A stretch of 64,000 nt of DNA from Motiliproteus sp041586735 (GTDB lineage Bacteria; Pseudomonadota; Gammaproteobacteria; Pseudomonadales; Balneatricaceae), in contig JBFGZQ010000001.1 in assembly GCA_041586735.1 (NCBI GenBank), positions 248,001-312,000 on the forward strand. The letters run 5' to 3'. Every line of letters begins with the position of its first letter. Within the stretch, counting starts at the first letter, position 1. A program made the translations under genes and the position numbers. The notes beneath the pieces were generated by a model. The model ran no database searches and had not been told where the DNA came from. It was given only the letters and a program-made list of their open reading frames with translations. Of this stretch, positions 44,917-53,002 are shown piece by piece.

Positions 44917-45969
44917 ATGCCCGCGTTATTGTCGGTTGAGCAGATCGAATGCCGTTATCAGCAGCAGGTCGTGGTACGGCAGCTGAGTTTTGAGGTGGCC
45001 GAGGGCGAGATCGCGTGCCTGCTGGGTCCTAGTGGTTGCGGTAAAACCACGGTACTGCGTGCGATCGCCGGTTTTAATCCTATCTATGCGGGTTGCCTGC
45101 GTTTGGGCGGGCAGTTGATGACCTCTGTGCAATGCAGCGTGCCGCCGGAGCAGCGCAATATTGGCATGGTGTTCCAGGATTACGCGCTGTTCCCCCATCT
45201 CAGTGTGCGCGACAACATCTGCTTTGGATTGCATCAGCAATCCACTGCGCGGCGCAAACAGCTGGTCGATCACCTGTTGCAGCTGGTCGAATTAAAAGGC
45301 ATGGCCGACCGCTATCCGCATGAGCTGTCGGGGGGGCAGCAGCAGCGTGTGGCACTGGCGCGGGCGTTGGCGCCTAAGCCTAAGTTGTTGTTGATGGATG
45401 AACCCTTCTCTAACTTGGATTCTGAGTTGCGGCGTCAGTTATCGGTCGAGGTGCGCGATATTCTCAAGGAGGAGGGGATCTCTGCGATCATGGTCACTCA
45501 CGATCAGAACGAGGCCTTTACCGTCAGCGATAAACTGGGTGTGCTGGCCGATGGTACGCTGCAGCAGTGGGATACACCGTTTCAGATCTATCATCACCCG
45601 GCCAATATGAAGGTGGCCAGTTTTGTCGGTGAGGGGACGTTCGTGAGCGGTCATGCGGTCGAGGGTGGCTTGATTCAGACCGATATCGGGCTGATCAAAG
45701 GGGCACGGATCAACTGGCAGCAGGGTGAGCCGTTGGATGTGTTTCTACGCCCGCACGAGATCGTGCCTGGCTGTCATGACTGCGCGGTACAGGGTGAGCT
45801 GGTCAAGAAGGAGTTTCTCGGTACCTCGACCCTGTATACCCTCAAACTGCCCAACGGTAGTTTGGTGGAGTCTTCGTTTATCAACTCGGCCCATGATTAT
45901 CAGGTGGGAGAGCAGATTGGCCTGCGGGTTGAAACCGATAATCTGGTGGCCTTTAAAGTGTGCGCCTGA
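44917..45969 (+). CDS. fbpC: Ferric-iron ABC transporter ATP-binding protein FbpC
   Basis: A 350-residue ABC ATPase. Walker A is LLGPSGCGKTTVLRAIAGF, the signature is ELSGGQQQRVALARALAPKPKLLLMDEPFSNLD, and the H-loop is MVTHDQNEAF. The C-terminal TOBE-like domain (from about 240, VDVFLRPHEIVPG-like text) is as in iron/sulfate/Fe(III) transporters of the CysA/FbpC group. ATG 44917 follows TGGAG and is preferred to the frame opening at 44899. It converges with the permease gene and has its own Fur box. Confidence 0.93.
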   Translation: MPALLSVEQIECRYQQQVVVRQLSFEVAEGEIACLLGPSGCGKTTVLRAIAGFNPIYAGCLRLGGQLMTSVQCSVPPEQRNIGMVFQDYALFPHLSVRDNICFGLHQQSTARRKQLVDHLLQLVELKGMADRYPHELSGGQQQRVALARALAPKPKLLLMDEPFSNLDSELRRQLSVEVRDILKEEGISAIMVTHDQNEAFTVSDKLGVLADGTLQQWDTPFQIYHHPANMKVASFVGEGTFVSGHAVEGGLIQTDIGLIKGARINWQQGEPLDVFLRPHEIVPGCHDCAVQGELVKKEFLGTSTLYTLKLPNGSLVESSFINSAHDYQVGEQIGLRVETDNLVAFKVCA

Positions 45970-45990
45970 GACTCGGTTTCGGGTCTCAGG
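45965..45990. terminator. Hairpin between convergent fbpC and fbpB
   Basis: CCTGAGAC (45965-45972) pairs with GTCTCAGG (45983-45990) across a 10-nt loop. It includes the fbpC stop and lies eight bases from the fbpB stop. There is no T-run on either side, so it may only slow polymerase or block degradation; the assignment as terminator is tentative. Confidence 0.4.
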
Positions 45991-45998
45991 GGCCTGTG

Positions 45999-47678
45999 TT
46001 AACGACTCCGCGATGCGGTGATCGAGCGGCTCAGCAGGATCACCGGAATCAATCCCACCACGACAATCAACAGGGCGCTGAGCGCGGACTGCTCGATCAT
46101 CTCATCAGAGGCGTATTGATACACCTGGGTCGCCAGGGTATCGAAGTTAAAGGGCCGCAAAATCAGCGTGGCCGGCAGCTCCTTCATGCAGTCGACGAAC
46201 ACCACCAGTGCGCCGGTGAGCAGGCCGCCGCGAATCAGCGGCAGGTGCACTCGACGTAACGTTTGCAAGCTGTTGAGGCCCAGCGAGCGCGCCGCCATAT
46301 CCATGGTCGGCGTCACTTTGGCGAGGCTGGATTCGATCGACCCGGTGGCGACCGTTAAAAAACGTACCACATAGGCAAAGACGATCGCAAAGGCGGTGCC
46401 GCTGAGCAGCAGTCCGGTAGAGAATCCGAACTGCTGGCGCATAAAGGTATCGAGGCTGTTATCGAAGGTGGCGAAGGGGATGATCACGCCGATCGCCAAT
46501 ACCGCGCCGGGCATGGCGTAGCCCAGGCCTGCCGAGCGTACCGCGGTGAGCAGCACTTTGCTCTGGTGCAGGCGTTTGCTGTACGCCAGCAGCAGGCCGA
46601 TCAGGCAGCACAGCAGCGCGGCGATGGCCGACAGCAGGAAACTGTTACTGGCGATGCGCAGAAATTCGGCGGTCCAGGAGCTGTCCAAATGGCGCAGCGC
46701 ATAGTTGCCGAGGACCAGCATCGGCACCACAAATCCAGCTACAAAAGGCAGACCACAGGCCAGCACCGCGCCGACCGCGCTCCAGCCTTTTAGTACGTAA
46801 GTGTCGAGGGCGCGATAGCGGTCCGCTCCGCTGAAGTTCTTTTGCTGGGCGCGACCGATACGCTCCAGGCTGATCAGAATCACCACGAAGATCAGCAGCA
46901 TGCTGGCGATCTGCGCCGCGCCGCCAAGATTACCCATATTCAGCCAAGTATCGTAGATACCGGCGCTGAGGCTCTTGACCGCAAAGTAATCGACGGTGCC
47001 GAAGTCGTTGATGGTTTCCATCGAGACCAGCGACAGGCCCACCGCGATGCCGGGGCGAGCCATCGGTAGGGAGACCCGATAAAAACTTTGCCAGGGGGTG
47101 CAGCCCAGCGTGCGGCTGGCGGCTTGGATATTGGCCGATTGCTCCAGAAAGGCGGCACGCGCCAGCATATACACATAGGGATAGAGCACCAGCGCCAGCA
47201 TCAGGATGGCGCCACCGAGGGTGCGGATGTCTGGGAACCAGTAGTCACGCGCGCTGTTCCAGCCAAACAGCTCGCGCAGCAGTATCTGAATAGGGCCGGA
47301 ATATTCCAGCAGGTCGGTATACACGTAGGCGATCACATAGGCCGGTACCGCGAAGGGCAGTAGCAGGACCCATTCAAACAGCCGTCGACCGGGAAACTGA
47401 CACATGGTCACCAGCCAGGCGCTGCTGACACCGATCACTACCGAGAGGCTGCCGACGCCGGCCATTAACCACAGGGTAGTGATCACATAGTGCGGCAGCA
47501 CGGTAGCAGCGAGATGGTCCCAGATATTTTCACTGGGAAATAGCGCCAGCCAGAATACCGCGGCAATGGGCAGGCAGACTAGCAAGGCGATAATAAGCGC
47601 GGATAACAGCCAGCCGGAGTGGTGCCCGGAACGGGGTTTGGCGAGCGGGGTGGTGATCTCCAGGGTTGCGCTGTTCAT
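45999..47678 (-). CDS. fbpB: Ferric-iron ABC transporter permease FbpB
   Basis: A 559-residue permease made of two fused half-domains, with about twelve membrane helices. Each half has a BPD_transp EAA-like loop: AASRTLGCTPWQSFYRVSLPMARPGI in the first and MAARSLGLNSLQTLRRVHLPLIRGG in the second. It forms the channel for Fe3+ released by FbpA, powered by FbpC. I set the start at the ATG at 47678 (MNSATLEITTP), 44 codons inside a longer frame, because the membrane part follows directly. It follows fbpA after 106 bp. Confidence 0.93.
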   Translation of the reverse strand: MNSATLEITTPLAKPRSGHHSGWLLSALIIALLVCLPIAAVFWLALFPSENIWDHLAATVLPHYVITTLWLMAGVGSLSVVIGVSSAWLVTMCQFPGRRLFEWVLLLPFAVPAYVIAYVYTDLLEYSGPIQILLRELFGWNSARDYWFPDIRTLGGAILMLALVLYPYVYMLARAAFLEQSANIQAASRTLGCTPWQSFYRVSLPMARPGIAVGLSLVSMETINDFGTVDYFAVKSLSAGIYDTWLNMGNLGGAAQIASMLLIFVVILISLERIGRAQQKNFSGADRYRALDTYVLKGWSAVGAVLACGLPFVAGFVVPMLVLGNYALRHLDSSWTAEFLRIASNSFLLSAIAALLCCLIGLLLAYSKRLHQSKVLLTAVRSAGLGYAMPGAVLAIGVIIPFATFDNSLDTFMRQQFGFSTGLLLSGTAFAIVFAYVVRFLTVATGSIESSLAKVTPTMDMAARSLGLNSLQTLRRVHLPLIRGGLLTGALVVFVDCMKELPATLILRPFNFDTLATQVYQYASDEMIEQSALSALLIVVVGLIPVILLSRSITASRSR

Positions 47679-47747
47679 CGAGTGGCCCGTAGGTTGAGAA
47701 AGCGCCCGGTGCTTTAAGAGTCTGTGCAGGGCCTCTCTGAATAAGTA

Positions 47748-47766
47748 GGGCAGCGCGTGGCTGCCC
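47748..47766 (-). promoter_or_regulatory. Hairpin between fbpA and fbpB
   Basis: GGGCAGC (47748-47754) and GCTGCCC (47760-47766) form a 7-bp stem with a 5-nt loop, directly downstream of fbpA on the minus strand and without a T-run. Such structures between a binding protein and its permease gene often stabilise the upstream mRNA, giving more FbpA than FbpB; that role here is inference. Confidence 0.45.
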
Positions 47767-47784
47767 TCAGTACGGCGGTGATTA

Positions 47785-48822
47785 TCAGTTATCGAACTGG
47801 ACCTTATCAACCAGTTTGGCCGCTTTGCTGCGATTTTCTGCTACGGTAGCCAGGCTCAGGGCGTCGGCTTTGAAGTCGCTCATCCGCTCTTTGACCAGGC
47901 CGGTTACCGGTGTGCCGGGCTTGATCGGAAATTCGTAGTTGATCTGGGCGTACAGCTCCTGTGCCTGTGATCCGCTCAAAAATTCTAACAGTTTTACCGC
48001 ATTGTCTTTATTGGGCGCATATTTGGCCACGGCCGCACCGGTGATATTCATGTGTGCACCACGATCGGCCTGGTTCGGGAAGATCAGACTGACCGCATTG
48101 GCCCATTCGATCTGCTCGGGATCCTTGTCGTTGTGGAGCATCTTGCCGTAGTAGTAGGTGTTACCGATCGCCAGGTCACAAACGCCCTCTTTGACGGCTT
48201 TCACCTGGGCACGATCATTACCCTGTGGCTTGCGTGCCAGGTTAGCCTTCAGTCCTTCTAACCACTGCTCGGCACCGGCTTCGCCATGATGGGCGATCAT
48301 CGAGCTGATCAATGACAGGTTGTAAGAGTGTTTGCCGCTGCGGGTGCAGATACGGCCTTGCCATTTTGGATCAGCCAGCTCCTCGTAGGTTGTCAACTCG
48401 CCGGGTTGGACCCGCTCTTTGGAGGCATAAACGATACGTGAACGTGAGGTCAGCGCATACCAGTTATGCGCGGGGTCACGATACTGGGCGGGAATGTTGC
48501 TATCCAACAGGTCGCTCTGTACTGGCTGGGTTAGCTCGCGGTTAACCACATCAAGCAGGGTGCCGGTGTCGGCCGTCAGTACCAGATCCGCCTGACTGTT
48601 TTGCGCTTCGTTTTCTAGGCGCTCAATCAAGCCTTTTTTTGCGAATAGTACGTTGGCTTGAATACCGGTCTGCTCGGTAAAGGCATCCAGCATCGGCTTG
48701 ATTAGAAATGCCTGGCGGTAGGAGTAGATGTTGACCTCCTCCGCAGCCTGCGCCGGGATTAGAGTTGCGGCAGTCAGGGGTAGTAGTGCGAGAGAGGCGA
48801 GCTGTTTCAGGCGAGTTTTCAT
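47785..48822 (-). CDS. fbpA: Periplasmic ferric-iron binding protein FbpA
   Basis: A 345-residue substrate-binding protein with a signal peptide (LKQLASLALLPLTAATLIPAQA, cleavage after the last Ala). The mature start EEVNIYSYRQAFLIKPMLDAFTEQTGI is typical of Fe3+-binding proteins, and the iron-coordinating tyrosine cluster is present in AIGNTYYYGKML. It delivers Fe3+ to FbpB. A near-perfect Fur box lies 45 bp upstream. The homologues in Pseudomonas are named HitA/FutA/AfuA. Confidence 0.95.
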   Translation of the reverse strand: MKTRLKQLASLALLPLTAATLIPAQAAEEVNIYSYRQAFLIKPMLDAFTEQTGIQANVLFAKKGLIERLENEAQNSQADLVLTADTGTLLDVVNRELTQPVQSDLLDSNIPAQYRDPAHNWYALTSRSRIVYASKERVQPGELTTYEELADPKWQGRICTRSGKHSYNLSLISSMIAHHGEAGAEQWLEGLKANLARKPQGNDRAQVKAVKEGVCDLAIGNTYYYGKMLHNDKDPEQIEWANAVSLIFPNQADRGAHMNITGAAVAKYAPNKDNAVKLLEFLSGSQAQELYAQINYEFPIKPGTPVTGLVKERMSDFKADALSLATVAENRSKAAKLVDKVQFDN

Positions 48823-48866
48823 AGAGTATTCCCGTCAGGTAGTAGTGGTGTGTGGTTGTTAATGCT

Positions 48867-48885
48867 AATGAGAAGGATTCTCATT
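48867..48885. promoter_or_regulatory. Fur box upstream of fbpA
   Basis: AATGAGAAGGATTCTCATT has perfect 8-bp arms AATGAGAA and TTCTCATT, the core of gammaproteobacterial Fur boxes. It lies 45 bp before the fbpA start codon, where it would cover the promoter of fbpAB. Confidence 0.9.
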
Positions 48886-48996
48886 CAATGTTGAGGCGAT
48901 GTCAATGCTTAACCGTAAAAAACATTTAATAGGTAGGGGTATAGATGAAGCTGTCGAGCGCAAGGAATATCCATTCAGGGTATAGCTCTGCTGTCT

Positions 48997-49056
48997 CTTG
49001 GTTCAAAACAGCTTGGTTCAAAACAGTTTGGCTTAAAACAGCTTGGCACACAGCGC
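48997..49056. repeat. 15-bp tandem repeat covering the rsmE stop codon
   Basis: Units CTTGGTTCAAAACAG (48997), the same at 49012, TTTGGCTTAAAACAG (49027) and a partial fourth. On the minus strand in the rsmE frame each unit reads a Lys-Leu-Phe codon set followed by a stop (TAA, TGA, TGA), so the end of the coding region with its stop has been copied. Confidence 0.8.
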
Positions 49057-49740
49057 GGTAATCGCCGATTCTACTCGGAGGATGCGTCGGCCGATCTCGA
49101 TAGCGGTGAAGCCGCTAGCGCTCAGTTTATCGATTTCGTAGGGGATAAATCCGCCTTCAGGGCCGATGGCCAGCACGCAGGGGTGCGCACTGTGTCTGGG
49201 GCAGGGCTGTGCGTGGTAGGGGTGGGCGACCAGCGCACGTTTGCCGTCGATCAGCGCCGGCAGTTCATCTTCGACAAACGGCTTGAAGCGTTTGCGTAGC
49301 GAGATCTGCGGTAGTTGGGTGGCCATCCCTTGCTCTAGCCCCAGGATCAGCTGCTCGCGGATCTTATCCTCGGCCAGGAACGGGGTTTGCCAGTAACTTT
49401 TTTCGACCCTATAGCTGTTGATCAGTATCAGCTCGCTGACCCCGAGGGTGGCGCAGGATTGGAAGATTCGTCTGAGCATCTTCGGTCGCGGCAGCGCTAG
49501 CAACAGCGTCAGCGGTAGTTGCGGGGGCGGCGGTTGATCCAACAGGACGTGCAGCTCCAGAAACTGCTCGTCGAGGCGGAGGATTTCGCCCTGGCCGATG
49601 GCGCCGTCGAGTAACCCCACTCGCAGCGTCTCACCCAACGCCGCCCGATGGATGTTGCAGACATGCGCATGGCGTCGACCGTCTATGCGCACCCGGTTGG
49701 GGGCGATAAAGTCGGCCTCGGTAAGCAGCAGTAAATTCAT
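49033..49740 (-). CDS. rsmE: 16S rRNA m3U1498 methyltransferase RsmE
   Basis: A 235-residue SPOUT-class methyltransferase acting on U1498 of 16S rRNA. The N-terminal PUA-like domain has the start VRIDGRRHAHVCNIHRAALGE; the trefoil-knot SAM site is in LAIGPEGGFIPYEID and the C-terminal IGRRILRVESAITALCAKLF. The stop codon at 49033 is the innermost of three in-frame stops in a 15-bp tandem repeat. Confidence 0.95.
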   Translation of the reverse strand: MNLLLLTEADFIAPNRVRIDGRRHAHVCNIHRAALGETLRVGLLDGAIGQGEILRLDEQFLELHVLLDQPPPPQLPLTLLLALPRPKMLRRIFQSCATLGVSELILINSYRVEKSYWQTPFLAEDKIREQLILGLEQGMATQLPQISLRKRFKPFVEDELPALIDGKRALVAHPYHAQPCPRHSAHPCVLAIGPEGGFIPYEIDKLSASGFTAIEIGRRILRVESAITALCAKLF

Positions 49741-49782
49741 GGCGGCGATGCTAGCACGAGCGCTGAAAAATAACAGAGTTTG

Positions 49783-49807
49783 TGTCGGGTTAAAGCCTGA
49801 CTCACAG
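49783..49807. repeat. REP-like palindrome, second copy
   Basis: TGTCGGGTTAAAGCCTGACTCACAG differs at a few positions from the right half of the element at 43089-43113. It stands between lutC and rsmE, both on the minus strand, in a 85-bp gap. Confidence 0.65.
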
Positions 49808-49825
49808 GGAGCTTAGCCCTCCGAT

Positions 49826-50488
49826 TCAATCATTGAGGATAAAGATCACCAGCCGCTTGGGACCGTGGGCACCCATCTGTAGTTTCTGCTCGATATCGGC
49901 GCTGCGTGAGGGGCCGGTGATCAGGTTGACGGTTCGGGGCCAGCTGTCACCCCGCTCGCGCACTTTCTGCCAGGCGGCCTCATAGTGACCGACGATGGTG
50001 GAACGGCGTAGCAGGACCAGATGAATATCGGGTAAGAAATTGAGGGTGGTGGGGCTATCGCTACCCGATAACAGCATCAGCGTGCCGGTCTCGGCGATCC
50101 CGGCAAAAGCGCTGCTGAGGCTGAGCATATCGCCCGCTTGCGCCACGCGCTGCTGAATGTCGATGCTGTCTGGCCACTGCAGGGCGCGCAGTTCTGGCGC
50201 GGAGGCCATCACCAGTTGCTGCAGCTGTTCGGCCGCCATAAAGGCCGCGATCCGCTCGGGCAGCTGCTCAAGGCGCTCTAGTTCATGCAGTTCGGCCACC
50301 GCTTCGGTAGCCATCGCTTTGAAGAGCGCTACCTGCCCCTCGAAGGGCAGTTGGCTGCGAGCGGGGATGCAGTGTGGTTTATGGGCGCTGAGCCGCTCGC
50401 GGACGCAGGCCAGGGCGTCACCCTGGAGTTTGCCGCGGCCTAGGCCGTTGCGGATGGTGCTGAAAATCTGTTCGCGGGAGCTAGACAT
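49826..50488 (-). CDS. lutC: Lactate utilization protein LutC
   Basis: A 220-residue protein of the LUD domain (DUF162) family, needed for L-lactate oxidation together with LutA and LutB. The C-terminal half has the family pattern AGIAETGTLMLLSG, the TTLNFLPDIHLVLL stretch and ITGPSRSADIEQKLQMGAHGP. It is the third gene of the lutABC operon, starting one base after the lutB stop. I use the ATG at 50488 (MSSSREQIF); the longer frame would overlap lutB. Confidence 0.93.
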   Translation of the reverse strand: MSSSREQIFSTIRNGLGRGKLQGDALACVRERLSAHKPHCIPARSQLPFEGQVALFKAMATEAVAELHELERLEQLPERIAAFMAAEQLQQLVMASAPELRALQWPDSIDIQQRVAQAGDMLSLSSAFAGIAETGTLMLLSGSDSPTTLNFLPDIHLVLLRRSTIVGHYEAAWQKVRERGDSWPRTVNLITGPSRSADIEQKLQMGAHGPKRLVIFILND

Positions 50489-50489
50489 G

Positions 50490-51962
50490 TTATTTGTCCT
50501 CGGGCTTGGATGTCGATGAGCTACTAGAAGGGTGGAGCGCTGTAGCATCGAGCGCGGCAGAGCGCTGCTGTTTTTTCCACTGCTCCATAAAGGTGCCGCC
50601 TTGCGGGGCGGGCAGGTCGCGCCAGGCGGTCCAGCCGTTGGCGAGTGGCAGGGTGCGGAGCTTGCCCGCTTTGCCCGCCAGCAGCTTAAGCCCGAAGCTG
50701 CTAGTGCGCGCCAGCCAGCGGTACAGTTTGGGATGGCGGGCAAACGTTGACCAGATACCCAGACCAAAGCGAAATCCCTTGGGTGACAGATGGCGTTCAA
50801 ACTCGCGCTCGCGCCAGTGACGCATCAGCTTGGGTAGTGGGATCTTCACCGGGCACACCGATTCGCACTTGCCGCAAAGGGTCGAGGCGTTAGGCAGGTG
50901 GCCGGCCTGGTCGATGCCGATCAGTGTCGGGGTCAGCACCGAACCCATCGGTCCAGGATAGACCCAGCCGTAAGCATGGCCACCGATGGCGCCATACACC
51001 GGGCAATGGTTCATGCAGGCGGAACAGCGGATGCAGCGCAGCATCTCCTGAAAATCGCTGCCGATCATGTCGCTGCGGCCATTGTCGAGCAGCACCACAT
51101 GAAACTCCTCGGGACCGTCCTGGTCATCCACCCGGCGCGGGCCAGTGGACAGGGTGTTATAAACGGTAAACTCCTGGCCGGTGGCGGAGCGGGCCAGCAG
51201 GCGCAGGAACAGGGTCATATCTTCCAGGGTCGGCACCACCTTGTCGATGGTGGTGATCACCACATGCACCCGGGGCAGGGTTTGGGTCAGGTCGCCGTTG
51301 CCCTCGTTGGTGACAATGAGGGTGCTGCCGGTTTCGGCGACGCAGAAGTTGGCGCCGGTGATGCCGACATCGGCGGCGACAAACTGTTTGCGCAGCCTGT
51401 CGCGGGCTTCTTGCATCAGCTCTGCTGGATCTTCGGTGCGCGGGGTGCCGTGCTTCTCAGAGAAGATAGAGCTGACATCGTCGAGGTTAAGGTGGATGGC
51501 TGGGGCGATGATATGGCTAGGGTGATCACCGCGGAGCTGGAGAATATATTCGCCCAGATCGGTTTCTACCGGCTGTACACCGTTCGCTTCCAGGTAATCG
51601 TTGAGGTTGATCTCTTCCGAGACCATCGACTTACCCTTGGTGACCGTTTTGGCATTGGCGTTTTTGCAAATATCCAGAATAGCCTTGCGGGCCTCCTCGG
51701 CATCGCGGGCCCAGTGCACCAGCCCCCCCTGTTCGAGAACCTTGGTCTCGAACTGTTCGAGATAGAAATCGAGGTGCTGAATGACGTGCTCTTTGGTATC
51801 GCGGGCCTGATCGCGCAGCTGCTCAAACTCGGGCAGCCGCTCCACGGCAAGGGCGCGTTTTTTCGGAAAACCGTCGCGCAGATTGCCCAAGGCTTTCTGT
51901 AGCGAGACGTCCTGCAGGGCGATCTTAGCGCTGGCTTTAAATTGCGGGCTGGTGATCTGCAT
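50490..51962 (-). CDS. lutB: Iron-sulfur lactate utilization protein LutB
   Basis: A 490-residue protein with an N-terminal LUD domain (ADVGITGANFCVAETGSTLIVTNEGNG) and two 4Fe-4S motifs, CIRCSACMNHCP and CGKCESVCPVKIP. LutB is thought to pass electrons in the LutABC L-lactate oxidising complex. Length and domain order match the family. It lies between lutA and lutC with gaps of two and one bases. Confidence 0.95.
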   Translation of the reverse strand: MQITSPQFKASAKIALQDVSLQKALGNLRDGFPKKRALAVERLPEFEQLRDQARDTKEHVIQHLDFYLEQFETKVLEQGGLVHWARDAEEARKAILDICKNANAKTVTKGKSMVSEEINLNDYLEANGVQPVETDLGEYILQLRGDHPSHIIAPAIHLNLDDVSSIFSEKHGTPRTEDPAELMQEARDRLRKQFVAADVGITGANFCVAETGSTLIVTNEGNGDLTQTLPRVHVVITTIDKVVPTLEDMTLFLRLLARSATGQEFTVYNTLSTGPRRVDDQDGPEEFHVVLLDNGRSDMIGSDFQEMLRCIRCSACMNHCPVYGAIGGHAYGWVYPGPMGSVLTPTLIGIDQAGHLPNASTLCGKCESVCPVKIPLPKLMRHWREREFERHLSPKGFRFGLGIWSTFARHPKLYRWLARTSSFGLKLLAGKAGKLRTLPLANGWTAWRDLPAPQGGTFMEQWKKQQRSAALDATALHPSSSSSTSKPEDK

Positions 51963-51964
51963 GC

Positions 51965-52792
51965 TTAGGCCTCCCGGGCTAGGTCATATTTACGATCAGA
52001 GTTACGCTCGGCCTGGCTGGCGCCGATGGCGGGGGTGTCGGTCATATTGGCCAGCACCTCGACGATGTGGCGGACCTCCAGCGGCGTACCTTGGCGTTGC
52101 AGCTTGCCCGCCATATTCAACAAGCATCCCAGATCGCCGCCCAGCAGTAGCTCGGTGCCGGTCGCAGCGGCATTCGCCGTTTTGTCGCTGACCATGCGAT
52201 TGGAGATCTCGGGATACTTGATGCAAAAGGTGCCGCCGAAGCCGCAGCAGGTTTCGGAATCGGCCATCTCTGTGAGTTCGACGCCATTGACCTTGCTCAG
52301 TAGCTGACGAGGCTGTTGCTTGATACCCAGCTCCCGCAGTCCGGTACAGGAGTCGTGGTAGGTTACCCGTTTTGGGTAGTCAGCCAGTAGCGCATCAAAG
52401 TGGATGATATCGGTCAGAAACGCGGTGATCTCGAAGGCGCGCAGCGCCAGGTGCTCGGCGCGAGCCCGGTAGGGATCGTCGCGGCTAAACAGCTCTGGAT
52501 ACTGGTGCAGCATGCCGATACAGGAGCCTGAGGGGCCGACGACATATTCAAAACCGTCAAAACTATCGATCACCTTGCGCGCTATCGCGGCGGTGGAGCG
52601 GCGATCGCCGGAGTTATAGCTGGGTTGGCCGCAGCAGGTCTGGCTGGCGGGGACCTCAACACGGCAGCCGGCCAGCTCCAGTAGTTTAACCGTGGCAAAG
52701 CCGACGCTGGGGCGGAACATATCCACCAGACAGGTCACGAACAGCCCGACCTTGGGAGATAGCGGCGCTGGAGAGGAGGAGGCTGTCGTCAT
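51965..52792 (-). CDS. lutA: Lactate utilization Fe-S protein LutA (CCG domain)
   Basis: A 275-residue protein with two CCG domains: SQTCCGQPSYNSG near residue 50 and DSETCCGFGGTFC near 180, plus HDSCTGLRELGI. CCG motifs bind an unusual Fe-S cluster, as in heterodisulfide reductase and glycolate oxidase GlcF. First gene of lutABC; the divergent regulator starts 210 bp away. Confidence 0.95.
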   Translation of the reverse strand: MTTASSSPAPLSPKVGLFVTCLVDMFRPSVGFATVKLLELAGCRVEVPASQTCCGQPSYNSGDRRSTAAIARKVIDSFDGFEYVVGPSGSCIGMLHQYPELFSRDDPYRARAEHLALRAFEITAFLTDIIHFDALLADYPKRVTYHDSCTGLRELGIKQQPRQLLSKVNGVELTEMADSETCCGFGGTFCIKYPEISNRMVSDKTANAAATGTELLLGGDLGCLLNMAGKLQRQGTPLEVRHIVEVLANMTDTPAIGASQAERNSDRKYDLAREA

Positions 52793-52877
52793 ACTGAGGT
52801 TCTCATTAGCGAATGGGTTGTTGTTGTGTCGCTACTGTATAGCAAGCGTCGATTAGGGCTACAATATAACCGCAAAC

Positions 52878-52888
52878 TGGTCTGACCA
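52878..52888. promoter_or_regulatory. GntR/FadR-type operator
   Basis: TGGTCTGACCA is a perfect palindrome around a central base and fits the TNGTNNNACNA pattern of FadR/LldR-type regulators. It lies between divergent lutABC and the gene for a FadR-subfamily protein. TACAAT at 52860-52865 could be a -10 just beside it. A second, imperfect copy (AGGTCTGATCA, two changes) lies at 52927-52937. Confidence 0.75.
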
Positions 52889-52896
52889 AACGGCGC

Positions 52897-52959
52897 TTGT
52901 CAGCAAGCTCTTATCAGCTATCAGCAAGGTCTGATCAACAGGCTCTGGTCAACAGGGCC
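52897..52959. repeat. Degenerate 14-bp direct repeats in the lut intergenic region
   Basis: TTGTCAGCAAGCTC (52897), TATCAGCAAGGTC (52919), TGATCAACAGGCTC (52932) and TGGTCAACAGGGCC (52946) are related units. The later ones each contain a half-site resembling the operator arm TGGTC. Confidence 0.55.
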
Positions 52960-53002
52960 AGTATCGATACCGTTTTCGCGACTAACTGGGGTAGGGCAAA
53001 TA

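Noticed and set aside
50898..51902. 334-codon frame on the plus strand opposite lutB
   Set aside because: It is the antisense shadow of lutB, whose Fe-S motifs and operon context are clear.
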